Assembly (NCBI GenBank): GCA_023511655.1
Contig: JAIMBB010000017.1
Span: 1 to 40,286 of the forward strand
From: Anaerolineae bacterium
GTDB lineage: Bacteria; Chloroflexota; Anaerolineae; J036; Brachytrichaceae
Direction: 5' to 3'
Length of the DNA stretch: 40,286 nucleotides
The notes under the pieces were generated by a model. It ran no database searches and was not told the DNA's origin. It saw only the letters and a list, made by a program, of their open reading frames with translations. Below, in pieces: positions 16,659 to 24,574 of the stretch; positions within the stretch are counted from its first letter, which is position 1; every line of letters begins with the position of its first letter. A program made the position numbers and the translations under genes.

Positions 16659-18128
16659 ATGAGTCAGCTCGACCTGATTATTAAGAATGCGCAGGTGGTT
16701 CGGCCCTGGGCGGACGGGCTGGCTCAGATGGACATTGCCATCGCCGGCGGCAAGATCGTCGCCCTGCAACCGACCGTGAGCGCCGACGCTGTGCCTGTGC
16801 TGGACGCCACCGGCCTGCTGGCCTTTCCCGGCGCCATAGATGCGCACGCGCACATCGGCATCTACGTGCCGCCCCACGAGGATGCACTCACGGAATCGGC
16901 GGCGGCTGTCAGTGGCGGCGTGACCACCCTGCTGACCTATGCGCGCACCGGTAGCCTGTACCTCAACCGCGGCGGTTCGTGGCGGACTTTCTACCCGGAG
17001 TTGCTTCGCCACAGCGAGGGCCGCTACTACACCGACTACGGCTATCACATGTCGCCCATCCAGGGCATGCATATCCACGAGATGGAGTACATGCTGTGCG
17101 AGGGCGGCGCGCCGAACTTCGGCGAAGTGTTCATGTTCTACGGGCTACACGGCCTGCACGGGCGCAGCGATTCGCAGTCCCAGTGGCTGATGCTGGAGGC
17201 GAGCGATCACTACGACCTGGCCCACTTCGACTTTATCTGCCGCGAAGCGGCGCGGTTGCAGCAGGCCCACCCGGATTTAGCGCCATACATCCAGGTTAGC
17301 TTTCACTGCGAGACGCCGGAGCTGCTGCGTGCCTATGAAGCGCGCATCAAAGACAATCCGCCGCCGGGGAGCACCCCGCTGCAACAGTACAGCGCTGCGC
17401 GCCCACCGCACAGCGAGGCGATCGCCATCAGCATCGTTGGCGCGATGGCCCATGCCGCCGGCCTGAACCAGGTAAACATCTTGCACATCAGCTCGCGCCA
17501 GGCTATGGAAGCTGCCCTGCGCGCCCGCGCCGCTTATCCCGATGTCACCTTTGGCCTGGAGGCCACCGCTGGCCACCTGCTGCTGGACGACCGGTCGCCC
17601 TGTGGCGCATGGGGCAAGGTCAATCCGCCGCTGCGGTCGCGCGACGACGTGGAGTATCTGTGGTCGCGCGTCCTGGATGGCACCATCGAATGGCTGGTGA
17701 CCGATCATGCCAACTGCCCGCGCGCAATAAAAGTGGATGCGTCGGCGCCGGAGGACATCTGGAAGGCCAGAGCCGGCTTCGGCGGCAGCGAATATTTGCT
17801 CCCGGCCATCTTCAGCGAGGGCACACGGCGCGGGCTCTCCCCCAATCGCATCGCAGCTTTGGTGAGCGGCAATCCCGCCCGCCGATTCGGCCTGCTGCAC
17901 AAAGGCGACTTGGCCGAGGGTTTTGACGCGGACATTGCGCTGCTCGATCCCAACGAAGTGTGGACTATTCGCGCCCAGGCGTCGTTCTCGGCGCAGGGCT
18001 ATACGCCCTTCGAGGGCATTCAGGTGAAAGGCCGCGTCAGGCATACCCTGGTGCGCGGTCGGCTGGTCTTCAGCGAAGGTCGGATCGTCGGACAGCCCGG
18101 TGGGCAATACGTGCGGCGACCCGGATGA
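16659..18128 (+). CDS. Cyclic amidohydrolase (dihydropyrimidinase/hydantoinase family)
   Basis: This 489-residue TIM-barrel amidohydrolase has metal ligands H63-x-H65, H216, H276 and D349, with H350 alongside. The G-K-V-N-P-P-L-R motif near 319-326 is typical of dihydropyrimidinase and hydantoinase enzymes. These open cyclic amides, imides and ureides. The bridging carboxylated Lys expected before F-M-x-Y appears to be Glu156 here (G-E-V-F-M-F-Y), which implies a Glu-bridged or mononuclear metal centre. No pyrimidine or allantoin genes surround it. In this operon a lactam or maleimide ring from tetrapyrrole breakdown is a plausible substrate. I chose the ATG at 16659 by homology, 11 bases after the CoA transferase stop. 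Confidence 0.83.
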   Translation: MSQLDLIIKNAQVVRPWADGLAQMDIAIAGGKIVALQPTVSADAVPVLDATGLLAFPGAIDAHAHIGIYVPPHEDALTESAAAVSGGVTTLLTYARTGSLYLNRGGSWRTFYPELLRHSEGRYYTDYGYHMSPIQGMHIHEMEYMLCEGGAPNFGEVFMFYGLHGLHGRSDSQSQWLMLEASDHYDLAHFDFICREAARLQQAHPDLAPYIQVSFHCETPELLRAYEARIKDNPPPGSTPLQQYSAARPPHSEAIAISIVGAMAHAAGLNQVNILHISSRQAMEAALRARAAYPDVTFGLEATAGHLLLDDRSPCGAWGKVNPPLRSRDDVEYLWSRVLDGTIEWLVTDHANCPRAIKVDASAPEDIWKARAGFGGSEYLLPAIFSEGTRRGLSPNRIAALVSGNPARRFGLLHKGDLAEGFDADIALLDPNEVWTIRAQASFSAQGYTPFEGIQVKGRVRHTLVRGRLVFSEGRIVGQPGGQYVRRPG

Positions 18129-18151
18129 ATCCACAATCAGGAGGAAGACAA

Positions 18152-18844
18152 ATGTTTACGCTCATTCACATCTGCTTCGCACTGGTCGAGATTGCGCTGA
18201 CGATCATCGCTGTGCGGCACTGGCTGACCCACCGGTCGTCGTATGGCCTGATCCCGATCGCCGTGATCGGCGCGCTGGTCTACGACAATTTGGCGATCGC
18301 CTCCGGGTCGTTGCTTGGGGAAGGCGCGGCGCTGCAAGCAGTGAACGTGCCGCGTTACGTCTTTCATGCGCTGTTGACGCCCATGTTAGTCATCTTTGCC
18401 TGCGGCGTGGCTCGGCGGGCCGACGTCGGCTGGTCGCAGACCAAAGGCGTACACGCGGCCTTTTGTACCCTGGCGACGGCGCTGATCGGCTACGGCGCGT
18501 TCACCGACATCCTGAACCTTCAACTGGAGCCAGCGCGCTTTCAGGATACGCTGCGCTATTCCAACGAGTTCAGCCTGCTGAAAGGCCCGCCGCTGCCGTC
18601 CTTGATCTCGATGGTGGTGTTGGTAGTTGTGGGAGTGGTGATCTGGGTTAAAGCGCGCTGGCCCTGGTTGTTCGCCGGCGCGCTCATCATGCTGATCCTG
18701 GCGGGAGCCGGCAGTCGCGCCATCACCCTTGCCAACCTGGGTGAGGTCTTCCTGAGCCTGGCGCTGGTTGTCACGCTCATCGCCATGGACGGGCGCATCC
18801 CCCAGGTGGTGCGCGCGAGGTTCGCCGCGCCGCGCACAGCCTAG
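18152..18844 (+). CDS. Unrecognised seven-helix membrane protein
   Basis: This 230-residue protein has about seven hydrophobic helices (roughly 3-23, 33-56, 70-90, 102-122, 150-168, 174-194, 200-218) and short loops. I do not recognise the family. It has a strong ribosome site (CAGGAGGAAG) and lies inside the operon, 23 bases after the amidohydrolase and four before the flavoprotein, so it is co-expressed with the pathway. A His in helix 1 and an F-H in helix 3 are the only obvious polar residues within membrane segments. It could be an uptake or efflux protein or a membrane redox carrier. None of these is supported beyond context. Confidence 0.75.
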   Translation: MFTLIHICFALVEIALTIIAVRHWLTHRSSYGLIPIAVIGALVYDNLAIASGSLLGEGAALQAVNVPRYVFHALLTPMLVIFACGVARRADVGWSQTKGVHAAFCTLATALIGYGAFTDILNLQLEPARFQDTLRYSNEFSLLKGPPLPSLISMVVLVVVGVVIWVKARWPWLFAGALIMLILAGAGSRAITLANLGEVFLSLALVVTLIAMDGRIPQVVRARFAAPRTA

Positions 18845-18848
18845 GCTT

Positions 18849-20132
18849 ATGGACACCACGCTGGATTCTCTGACCGGCGCGCGCCTGGTCGAGGACATGA
18901 CGTTGCGCGAACGCGAGAACGCGCAGCGCGTGGAACAGGTCTTGCCAGTGCTGCGCGCCAATGCCGAACGCGCCGACCGCGATGCGCAGTTCCAGATGGA
19001 GAACCTTGCTGCCATCCGCGAGTCCGGCTTGCTCGGCCTGATCGTGCCAGAGCGCTACGGCGGCCTGGGGGGAACTTTGCGCGACCTGTGCGCCGCGACC
19101 TTTGCGATGGGCACGGCCTGTCCATCCACGGCGCTGGCCTACTTCTTTCATTGCACCAGCGCCTCGCGCGGGCTGTTGCCCCTGGAGGCCATCGAAGCTG
19201 GCCTGTATGCCCCGGAGGAGGCGCCGATCGTGCGCGCCTTTGCCGAGAAGCTGCTGCGCAAGATGGGCGAACGTCGCCTGTGGCTGGCCAACTTTGCCAG
19301 CGAAAGCGGCAAGACCGAAGGCGCCAATGTCACCATTGCCACCGAGGCCGCGCCCGTGCCGGGCGGCTGGCGGCTGAACGGCGTCAAGTCGTTCGGCTGC
19401 GCTACCGGCGTGGCCGATGAGTACCTGGTCACCGCCAAGCTGGCCGGCAGCACCGACGTGAACGGGCTGGCGCTGTTCTTCGTCCCGCGCGATGCGCCAG
19501 GCGTTTCGCCGCGCGCGCCCTGGCAGCCGATCGGCATGCGCGCCACCGCCACGGATGGGATCGTGCTGCGCGACGTGTTCGTGCCGGCCGATGAAGCGCT
19601 GACCATCCCCGGCGCGTTTGCCCGCGCCACACAGATGTCCCGCGGCACCTGGGTGGGCAACCAGGTGGCCATCGTCGCCGTCTACCTCGGCGTTGCCCAG
19701 GCCTGCTACGACTACGCGATGCGCGCCTTGCTGGACTTCAAGTTCCAGGACACCGGCCGCAGCATCGCCACCAGCCCGATGCACCAGGAGCTGATCGGCC
19801 AGATGACGGTGGACCTGGAGACGGGCTACCTCTGGCTGCGCCGGCAGTTGCTCCTGGAGACCAGCGATCCGCCGCTCAAGCCTAAAGCCGAGGTGGCGAA
19901 GCAATGGCGAATGTGCAAAGGACAGGTGTGCGAGGCCGCCTTTCGCGTGGCGCTCGGCGCGTTCAAGGCCGGCGGCACCAGCGGCACCACCAACAGCGGC
20001 GCGGTGGCGCGGGCGCTGCGCGATCTCAGCATGGGCCTGGTGCAGGCCTTCCCCGCCGAGCGCGGCCGCTTGGAGGTGGCCAGGATGATCGTTGAAGGGG
20101 CAGGGTATCAGGGATTGGCGGTGAAGTCATGA
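18849..20132 (+). CDS. Acyl-CoA dehydrogenase superfamily flavoprotein
   Basis: This 427-residue protein has the three-part acyl-CoA dehydrogenase fold: an N-terminal helical domain with E-R-Y-G-G-L-G-G (about 73-80), a central beta domain with G-G-W-R-L-N-G-V-K (about 172-180), and a C-terminal four-helix domain. I do not see the usual C-terminal Y-G-G-x-G motif that carries FAD contacts near the active site. The end reads A-F-P-A-E-R-G-R instead, and I could not assign the catalytic Glu. It may therefore be a dehydrogenase for an unusual CoA ester or a DszC/HpaB-like flavin monooxygenase. It overlaps the aldehyde dehydrogenase start by four bases (ATGA), so the two steps are probably linked. 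Confidence 0.78.
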   Translation: MDTTLDSLTGARLVEDMTLRERENAQRVEQVLPVLRANAERADRDAQFQMENLAAIRESGLLGLIVPERYGGLGGTLRDLCAATFAMGTACPSTALAYFFHCTSASRGLLPLEAIEAGLYAPEEAPIVRAFAEKLLRKMGERRLWLANFASESGKTEGANVTIATEAAPVPGGWRLNGVKSFGCATGVADEYLVTAKLAGSTDVNGLALFFVPRDAPGVSPRAPWQPIGMRATATDGIVLRDVFVPADEALTIPGAFARATQMSRGTWVGNQVAIVAVYLGVAQACYDYAMRALLDFKFQDTGRSIATSPMHQELIGQMTVDLETGYLWLRRQLLLETSDPPLKPKAEVAKQWRMCKGQVCEAAFRVALGAFKAGGTSGTTNSGAVARALRDLSMGLVQAFPAERGRLEVARMIVEGAGYQGLAVKS

Positions 20133-21580
20133 GGCAGCTCCCGGCTCTCGTTGATCTGATTGATGGGCAGACCAGCGCGCCGACCGTGGCGCTGGAGGAC
20201 TGGCTGGAGGATCCGAACACGGGCGAGCGCTTGCAGCGCCAGATGGCGACGGACGACGCGCAGATCGAGCGCGCGCTGGCGGCGGCCTGGCGCGTGCATC
20301 AGGCGGGCGCCTGGGCGCGCTTGCCGCCCGATGAGCGCGCTGGCTACCTGGCCGCGCTGAGCGCCGAGCTGGACAAGCGCAGGGAGCGCATCGCGCAGCT
20401 TGAGTCGTCGCTCACCGGCGCGGTCATCCGCACCACGCGGATGCTGAGCGTCATCACCACCGGCGCGTGGCTGTTGGCCATCGAGCAGATGAAGACCAAC
20501 GGCGCCACCAGCTTCATGGATGGGCCGAACGGCCACACGGTGGAAATCCATCGTCTGCCGTGGGGGCCGGCGCTGGCGCTGGTGCCGTGGAACGCGCCGG
20601 CGCCGATGGCCGCGCACAAGCTGGCCAACGCGCTGGCCGCCGGCTGCCCGGCCATCCTGAAGGCCAGCGAGTGGGCGCCGCACGGCTGCGATGTGTTTAT
20701 CGAGGCCGCGCAGGCGGCTGGCCTGCCCGGCGGCGTGCTGCAGGTGGTGCACGGCGGACCACAGGTCGGCGCGAAACTGGTGAGCGACCGGCGCATCCGC
20801 GCGGTGAGCTACACCGGTGGCACCGAGGGCGGTCGCTCCATCGCTCGCGCTTGCGCCGAGGACTTTAAGCCGGCTCAGTTGGAGCTGGGCGGCAATAACC
20901 CGATGGTCGTCCTGGAAGATGCCGACCTGGACGAAGCCGCCCAGGGCGTGGTGAACCTGCTGGTCTCGCTGAACGGCCAGTGGTGCCGGGCGCTGGGCCG
21001 GCTGATCGCCCATCAGGACATCGCCCAGGAACTGCTGACCAGGGCGCTCGACCGGCTGAGCTGCATCCGGCTGGGTGATTCGCTCTCTGAGCAAAGCGAC
21101 ATGGGGCCGTTGATCCATTCTCGTCACAAAGCGAAGGTTGAGCGCCAGATCGCCGGCCTGGTCGCCAGGGGAGGCGCGCTGCACACCAGCACGCCCCTGC
21201 CCGATCTCCCCGGCCACTTCCTGGCGCCCACGCTGGTCACCGGCGTGCCCGCCGGGGAGGCGACGGAGGAAATCTTCGGCCCGGTAGCCACGCTACACAC
21301 CTTCCGAAGCGACGAAGAGGCGCTGGCGCTGGCCAACGGCACGCCGTATGGGCTGGAGGCCTATGTGTTCACGCGCGATGAGCCGCGCGGGTTGGCGCTG
21401 GGCCGGCGCATCCACGCCGGCGGGGTCAAGGTCAACGGCAGCAGCATGCTGAGCCTGAACCTGTTTGCTCCCAGGCCGGCCTGGGGATGGAGCGGGTTTG
21501 CCGAGGAAGGCACGGTTGAGACTTTTCGCTTCTTCTGCGGGACGCGCGTAGTAGGCGTAGAGGGCGGCGCGGCCCGCTGA
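20129..21580 (+). CDS. NAD(P)-dependent aldehyde dehydrogenase
   Basis: This 483-residue protein is a standard aldehyde dehydrogenase with K178 in the cofactor pocket, catalytic base E252 (L-E-L-G-G-N-N-P) and nucleophile C286 (G-Q-W-C). The E-I-F-G-P motif follows near residue 379. It oxidises an aldehyde to an acid in the cytoplasm. It is the last gene of the operon and is translationally coupled to the flavoprotein gene. Aldehydes are expected when a vinyl, formyl or phytol-derived side chain, or a cleaved methine bridge, is processed. Which of these applies is not evident from sequence. Confidence 0.9.
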   Translation: MRQLPALVDLIDGQTSAPTVALEDWLEDPNTGERLQRQMATDDAQIERALAAAWRVHQAGAWARLPPDERAGYLAALSAELDKRRERIAQLESSLTGAVIRTTRMLSVITTGAWLLAIEQMKTNGATSFMDGPNGHTVEIHRLPWGPALALVPWNAPAPMAAHKLANALAAGCPAILKASEWAPHGCDVFIEAAQAAGLPGGVLQVVHGGPQVGAKLVSDRRIRAVSYTGGTEGGRSIARACAEDFKPAQLELGGNNPMVVLEDADLDEAAQGVVNLLVSLNGQWCRALGRLIAHQDIAQELLTRALDRLSCIRLGDSLSEQSDMGPLIHSRHKAKVERQIAGLVARGGALHTSTPLPDLPGHFLAPTLVTGVPAGEATEEIFGPVATLHTFRSDEEALALANGTPYGLEAYVFTRDEPRGLALGRRIHAGGVKVNGSSMLSLNLFAPRPAWGWSGFAEEGTVETFRFFCGTRVVGVEGGAAR

Positions 21581-21738
21581 GTTCCCTATCCCGGCGGTGG
21601 CCTGCGCCGTCCATTCTGGATGGCTCTGCACGCTGGTTGACGGTCGGGTTCAGCAGCGCAACGGCATAAGGTTCACCCAGCAATAGCCAGATTCCCTTGG
21701 AGAGTGCTGCGAGCCAGCAGAGGGGGACGCGCGCACGC

Positions 21739-22668
21739 TCACGGCAGGGCGTACGAGAGTAGGACGACCTCCGTTGCGCTCATCTCGCTGACATCGCGCT
21801 TCGATGCGGCGAACAAGCTATCTAAATCGCGAGGGAGGACGACCTCCGTTGCGCCCATCTCGATGACATCGCGCAGCTTGACCAGACCCACCCCCGGCGC
21901 ATACCAAGCGCTGCTGCTGGTGGAGATGGAGAAATCGAACGGCATGTCGCCAAGCAGGGCGATGTTGAGCTGATTCGTGCAGTCGGCGCGCAGGGCCTCG
22001 AACGACCCAGCCGGCACGCGTACCGACTCCATCCCGACCGCCTGGCACGACGTATTGAGCGTGCTGCGCGCCTTTGCACTCCTATCGCCCATGTTGAATT
22101 GGCCAAGGTATACGATCGTCTGCGTCCACCTCGTGCCGGGTTGGGGGTCGGCGGGGAGCGTGAGGCCCTCGTTCGACTCGATGGTGAAATCGGTCTGGAC
22201 GCCGCTGGCTGCCACAGACGCGCCGCCGCTCGGCGTCAGGCTGATCAGGTCGCCTTGCCGGCAGGCCCAGCCACCGCGCCGGATCGCGCCGCTGGTGAAG
22301 GTGTCCTGATCGTCGAAGCCATCCTCGCGGATGCCGACGATCGCGCGCGTGAACGTGTCGTCAACCGGCCCGCTCAGGCGGTAGGACCAGGTGGCACCCT
22401 GGACAACCGGATAGTAGCGGTTCTGACAAGCACCCTGGGCCGGCGCCGGGGATGGCAGGGCGGTCAGTGACGGGGATGCTGTGGGTTCGGTAGGGGCAGC
22501 AGTTGGCGATGGGATAGCAGTCGGCGTGCCAGTCGCGCTCGGCGAGGCCGGTGCGGTCGGAGCAGCCACTGTGGGCGATGCAAGGGGCGGACGTTCGGTT
22601 TGCTCAGGCGCGCCGGAGGCACAGCCCACGAGCAGGGCAAGTGAGAGGAGAACATAAATTGGACGCAC
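21739..22668 (-). CDS. Secreted lipoprotein with Pro/Thr-rich linker
   Basis: This 309-residue lipoprotein has a signal peptide ending in a lipobox (L-V-G-C16), then a Pro/Thr/Ser/Ala-rich linker (about 20-78), then a soluble domain of about 200 residues with several Cys. The linker is typical of Chloroflexota surface proteins. The GTG start at 22668 is preceded by AGGAGAAG. The C-terminus carries a 25-residue duplication: [12 protein letters not shown] is repeated as [12 protein letters not shown] before the stop. I do not recognise the domain. It converges with the operon and probably lies outside it. Confidence 0.75.
   Translation of the reverse strand: MRPIYVLLSLALLVGCASGAPEQTERPPLASPTVAAPTAPASPSATGTPTAIPSPTAAPTEPTASPSLTALPSPAPAQGACQNRYYPVVQGATWSYRLSGPVDDTFTRAIVGIREDGFDDQDTFTSGAIRRGGWACRQGDLISLTPSGGASVAASGVQTDFTIESNEGLTLPADPQPGTRWTQTIVYLGQFNMGDRSAKARSTLNTSCQAVGMESVRVPAGSFEALRADCTNQLNIALLGDMPFDFSISTSSSAWYAPGVGLVKLRDVIEMGATEVVLPRDLDSLFAASKRDVSEMSATEVVLLSYALP
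21761..21874. repeat. Direct repeat of 39 bp, 75 bp apart, inside a lipoprotein gene
   Basis: Copies at 21761-21799 and 21836-21874 differ at two positions. The 75-bp period is a multiple of three, so the duplication added exactly 25 codons to the end of the lipoprotein gene without breaking the frame. The near identity suggests a recent event. Confidence 0.85.
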
Positions 22669-22708
22669 GGTGACTTCTCCTGATTCGGAGCTTGTTTGCG
22701 CAATAGCC

Positions 22709-22727
22709 GCTGGCAGCTTTTGCCAGC
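22709..22727. repeat. Perfect 7-bp stem hairpin upstream of the lipoprotein gene
   Basis: GCTGGCA and TGCCAGC enclose a 5-base loop. It lies in the 279-bp gap between the divergent lipoprotein and membrane protein genes, about 40 bases before the GTG start. It could be an operator or a 5-prime mRNA hairpin; no T-run follows, so it is not a terminator. Confidence 0.4.
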
Positions 22728-22931
22728 AACCATGAGAGCTATGCGCTGGCTGAAGAATGGATTGAGTCCGTCATACTCGAGCCATCTGGTACTTACCCCA
22801 GGCGCAATCCCGCGAGCCAGCCAAAACAGGTTCGCTGTCGAGCCAGACGCGCTGAGTCAGCCGGGATTATATTATAAGGCTCACTCGATGCTAACAGGCC
22901 AGCCGGATGTACCCACATCGGCCGGGGGCGG

Positions 22932-22940
22932 TGCTATAGT
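22932..22940 (+). promoter_or_regulatory. Extended -10 promoter, possibly leaderless
   Basis: TGCTATAGT is an extended -10 element (TGn plus TATAGT at 22935-22940). The next ATG is at 22948, seven bases on, so transcription would start at or one base before the start codon. No Shine-Dalgarno sequence precedes that ATG, which agrees with a leaderless mRNA. No clear -35 is visible, as extended -10 promoters permit. Confidence 0.4.
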
Positions 22941-22947
22941 TGTTGCT

Positions 22948-24051
22948 ATGGCGCCGCCCTCGAATGTGCTTAAGGTAGAACTTCGGGTCGAGGTCAACGA
23001 CCAACCCCTGGTCATCCACGTGCAGGTGCAGGGCGAAGGGGAAAGTGCCCGCCGCGCTGCTGCCGAGCTATCGGCGGCCCTGACGAACACGCTGGCAGCC
23101 CTGACGAAGTCGGCCGACTTGCTGGATAAAACGACGCCCGCCAGGCCGGTTCAACCGGGGCCTTCCACGGCAGCAGAACCGCTCTCACCGGCGGCTGTCT
23201 CCGCGCCGGAGGCTGCCCAGGTGGCCAGCATCAGTGAGGAGGCGGGCGCGAGTCGGCTCCCGGCGCAACCGCCACTCGATTTTTCGCTCGCCGCAGCCCA
23301 GCGCCAGGCTGCCGGGCAACCCTCGCTCATGGCGCTGATGCAGCGCTATCGTGCGCGCATCAACCTGGGCTTCGGCGGGTTGCTGGTGGCGCTGGCCGTC
23401 CTCGTGCCAATCATCGTGCCGGCGGATCAACGCCGCGAGGTGCTGATCATCACCATCCTCTTCGGCCTGACGGGCGCCCTGCTGTTGTTCACAGCCATGC
23501 TGCCGGGTCTGGGCCGCCAGGCTACGGATGCCAGTGCTGCCCAGGAGCAAAAGCCGCCCCCTGCGCCGTTGCGCGCTGAGCCGTCGCGCGCTGAGCCGTC
23601 GCGCCCCGCGCCGTCGGCCAGCAGCGCGCTGCGACGACGCGCGTTGACCAGGCAGCGGACGCCGATGAAGGCAGGATGGGGCATCGCCCTGGGCGTTGGC
23701 TTCGCGTTGCTGGGGTTGCTGGCCCCTTTCACGCTTGGCGCGACGACGGCGGACGAGCGCTTCATCATCATGCTGGGATTCGCGCCGATCACGGTGGTGG
23801 GCTTCTTCCTGATCGCGATCTTTGGGCGTAGCATTTTTGCCCGCTGGCAGCCGACGCATGGGGCCCCGCGGCCGAACCCCGTGGTGCAGCCGGCCGGCAG
23901 GCCGGCCACCAGGCGCGCGCCGGCCTCGCGCGTGCCGCAGAGCTTCGAATATCGCGCCATCGTGCCTGCGGCGATCCTCGGCCTGCTCGTGGTGATGATT
24001 GCTGTGGTGATCGTGGTGGTCTACGCGACGATTGCATCGGCCGTGCGTTGA
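22948..24051 (+). CDS. Membrane protein with Pro/Ala-rich linkers, unknown function
   Basis: This 367-residue protein begins with a soluble region of about 70 residues rich in charged and beta-forming residues, then a Pro/Ala linker, two helices (about 133-175), a second Pro/Ala/Arg linker, two more helices (about 230-275), another basic Pro-rich linker, and a final helix (about 332-360). The second linker contains a short DNA tandem repeat encoding R-A-E-P-S twice (near 23571-23600). The start is uncertain: the frame is open from 22696, but the ATG at 22948 sits just after a promoter-like element and starts the conserved-looking part. I do not recognise the family. Confidence 0.65.
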   Translation: MAPPSNVLKVELRVEVNDQPLVIHVQVQGEGESARRAAAELSAALTNTLAALTKSADLLDKTTPARPVQPGPSTAAEPLSPAAVSAPEAAQVASISEEAGASRLPAQPPLDFSLAAAQRQAAGQPSLMALMQRYRARINLGFGGLLVALAVLVPIIVPADQRREVLIITILFGLTGALLLFTAMLPGLGRQATDASAAQEQKPPPAPLRAEPSRAEPSRPAPSASSALRRRALTRQRTPMKAGWGIALGVGFALLGLLAPFTLGATTADERFIIMLGFAPITVVGFFLIAIFGRSIFARWQPTHGAPRPNPVVQPAGRPATRRAPASRVPQSFEYRAIVPAAILGLLVVMIAVVIVVVYATIASAVR

Positions 24052-24130
24052 ATTCCGGCCGTAACTGGGTCAGGGCATGCGATGCCTGTGCTCATGCGCC
24101 GGCTACACGCGGCCAACATCCCGGCGATCG

Positions 24131-24151
24131 GCATCGGCAATTCGCCGATGC
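24131..24151. repeat. 8-bp inverted repeat between converging genes
   Basis: GCATCGGC at 24131-24138 and GCCGATGC at 24144-24151 form a stem with the loop AATTC. It lies in the 109-bp gap between two genes that converge on it. It may act as a two-way transcription stop, but no T-run follows on either strand. Confidence 0.4.
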
Positions 24152-24160
24152 TGAATCCCA

Positions 24161-24568
24161 TCACTCGCCGTAGAACGGTTCGATGCGCTCGACGTAGTCC
24201 AGGCTGGCCAGCTTGAGCAGCACGTCGCGCGTTCCACCCTCGCCGATGCACAGGTATTGGTCACGCCGGCAGCGGATGCGCCCCGGCGTCCCGGCGTAGA
24301 ACTTCAGCGAAGGGTCAATGGCTTTGACCTCGTCGCGCTTGGCTTGTTCCTGAGGGATGCAGAACTCGTAAGCGACCAGGCGCCTGCCGCCGGCGGGGCC
24401 GATCATGCCGTCCTCGTCAATTTGGTCCAGGTCGAAGGCAATCTTGTCGCGAGCGCGCTGCAAGGCGTGTGGATCCGGCGAAGGCGTCGGAGGCGGCAGC
24501 GCCAACGACCCACAGGCCGCGGTTGCCAGCATTGCAATGGTGCACATCGTCACAAGTGATTTGAACAT
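24161..24568 (-). CDS. Small lipoprotein, unknown function
   Basis: This 135-residue protein has a signal peptide with lipobox A-T-A-A-C19, a short Pro-rich spacer and a compact domain of about 95 residues with four Cys. The C-terminal V-L-L-K-L-A-S-L-D-Y-V-E-R-I-E-P-F resembles the end of a subtilisin-inhibitor/I9-like or similar small alpha/beta domain, but that is only a resemblance. It lies six bases downstream of the EamA transporter gene stop in transcription terms, so the two may share an mRNA. Confidence 0.7.
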   Translation of the reverse strand: MFKSLVTMCTIAMLATAACGSLALPPPTPSPDPHALQRARDKIAFDLDQIDEDGMIGPAGGRRLVAYEFCIPQEQAKRDEVKAIDPSLKFYAGTPGRIRCRRDQYLCIGEGGTRDVLLKLASLDYVERIEPFYGE

Positions 24569-24574
24569 AGCGAC

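Noticed and set aside
16659-18128. Pyrimidine or allantoin catabolism
   Set aside because: No dihydropyrimidine dehydrogenase, ureidopropionase or ureide genes are present, and the bridging Lys appears replaced.
24131-24151. Intrinsic terminator between converging genes
   Set aside because: The stem is perfect but no T-run follows on either strand, so it is listed only as an inverted repeat.
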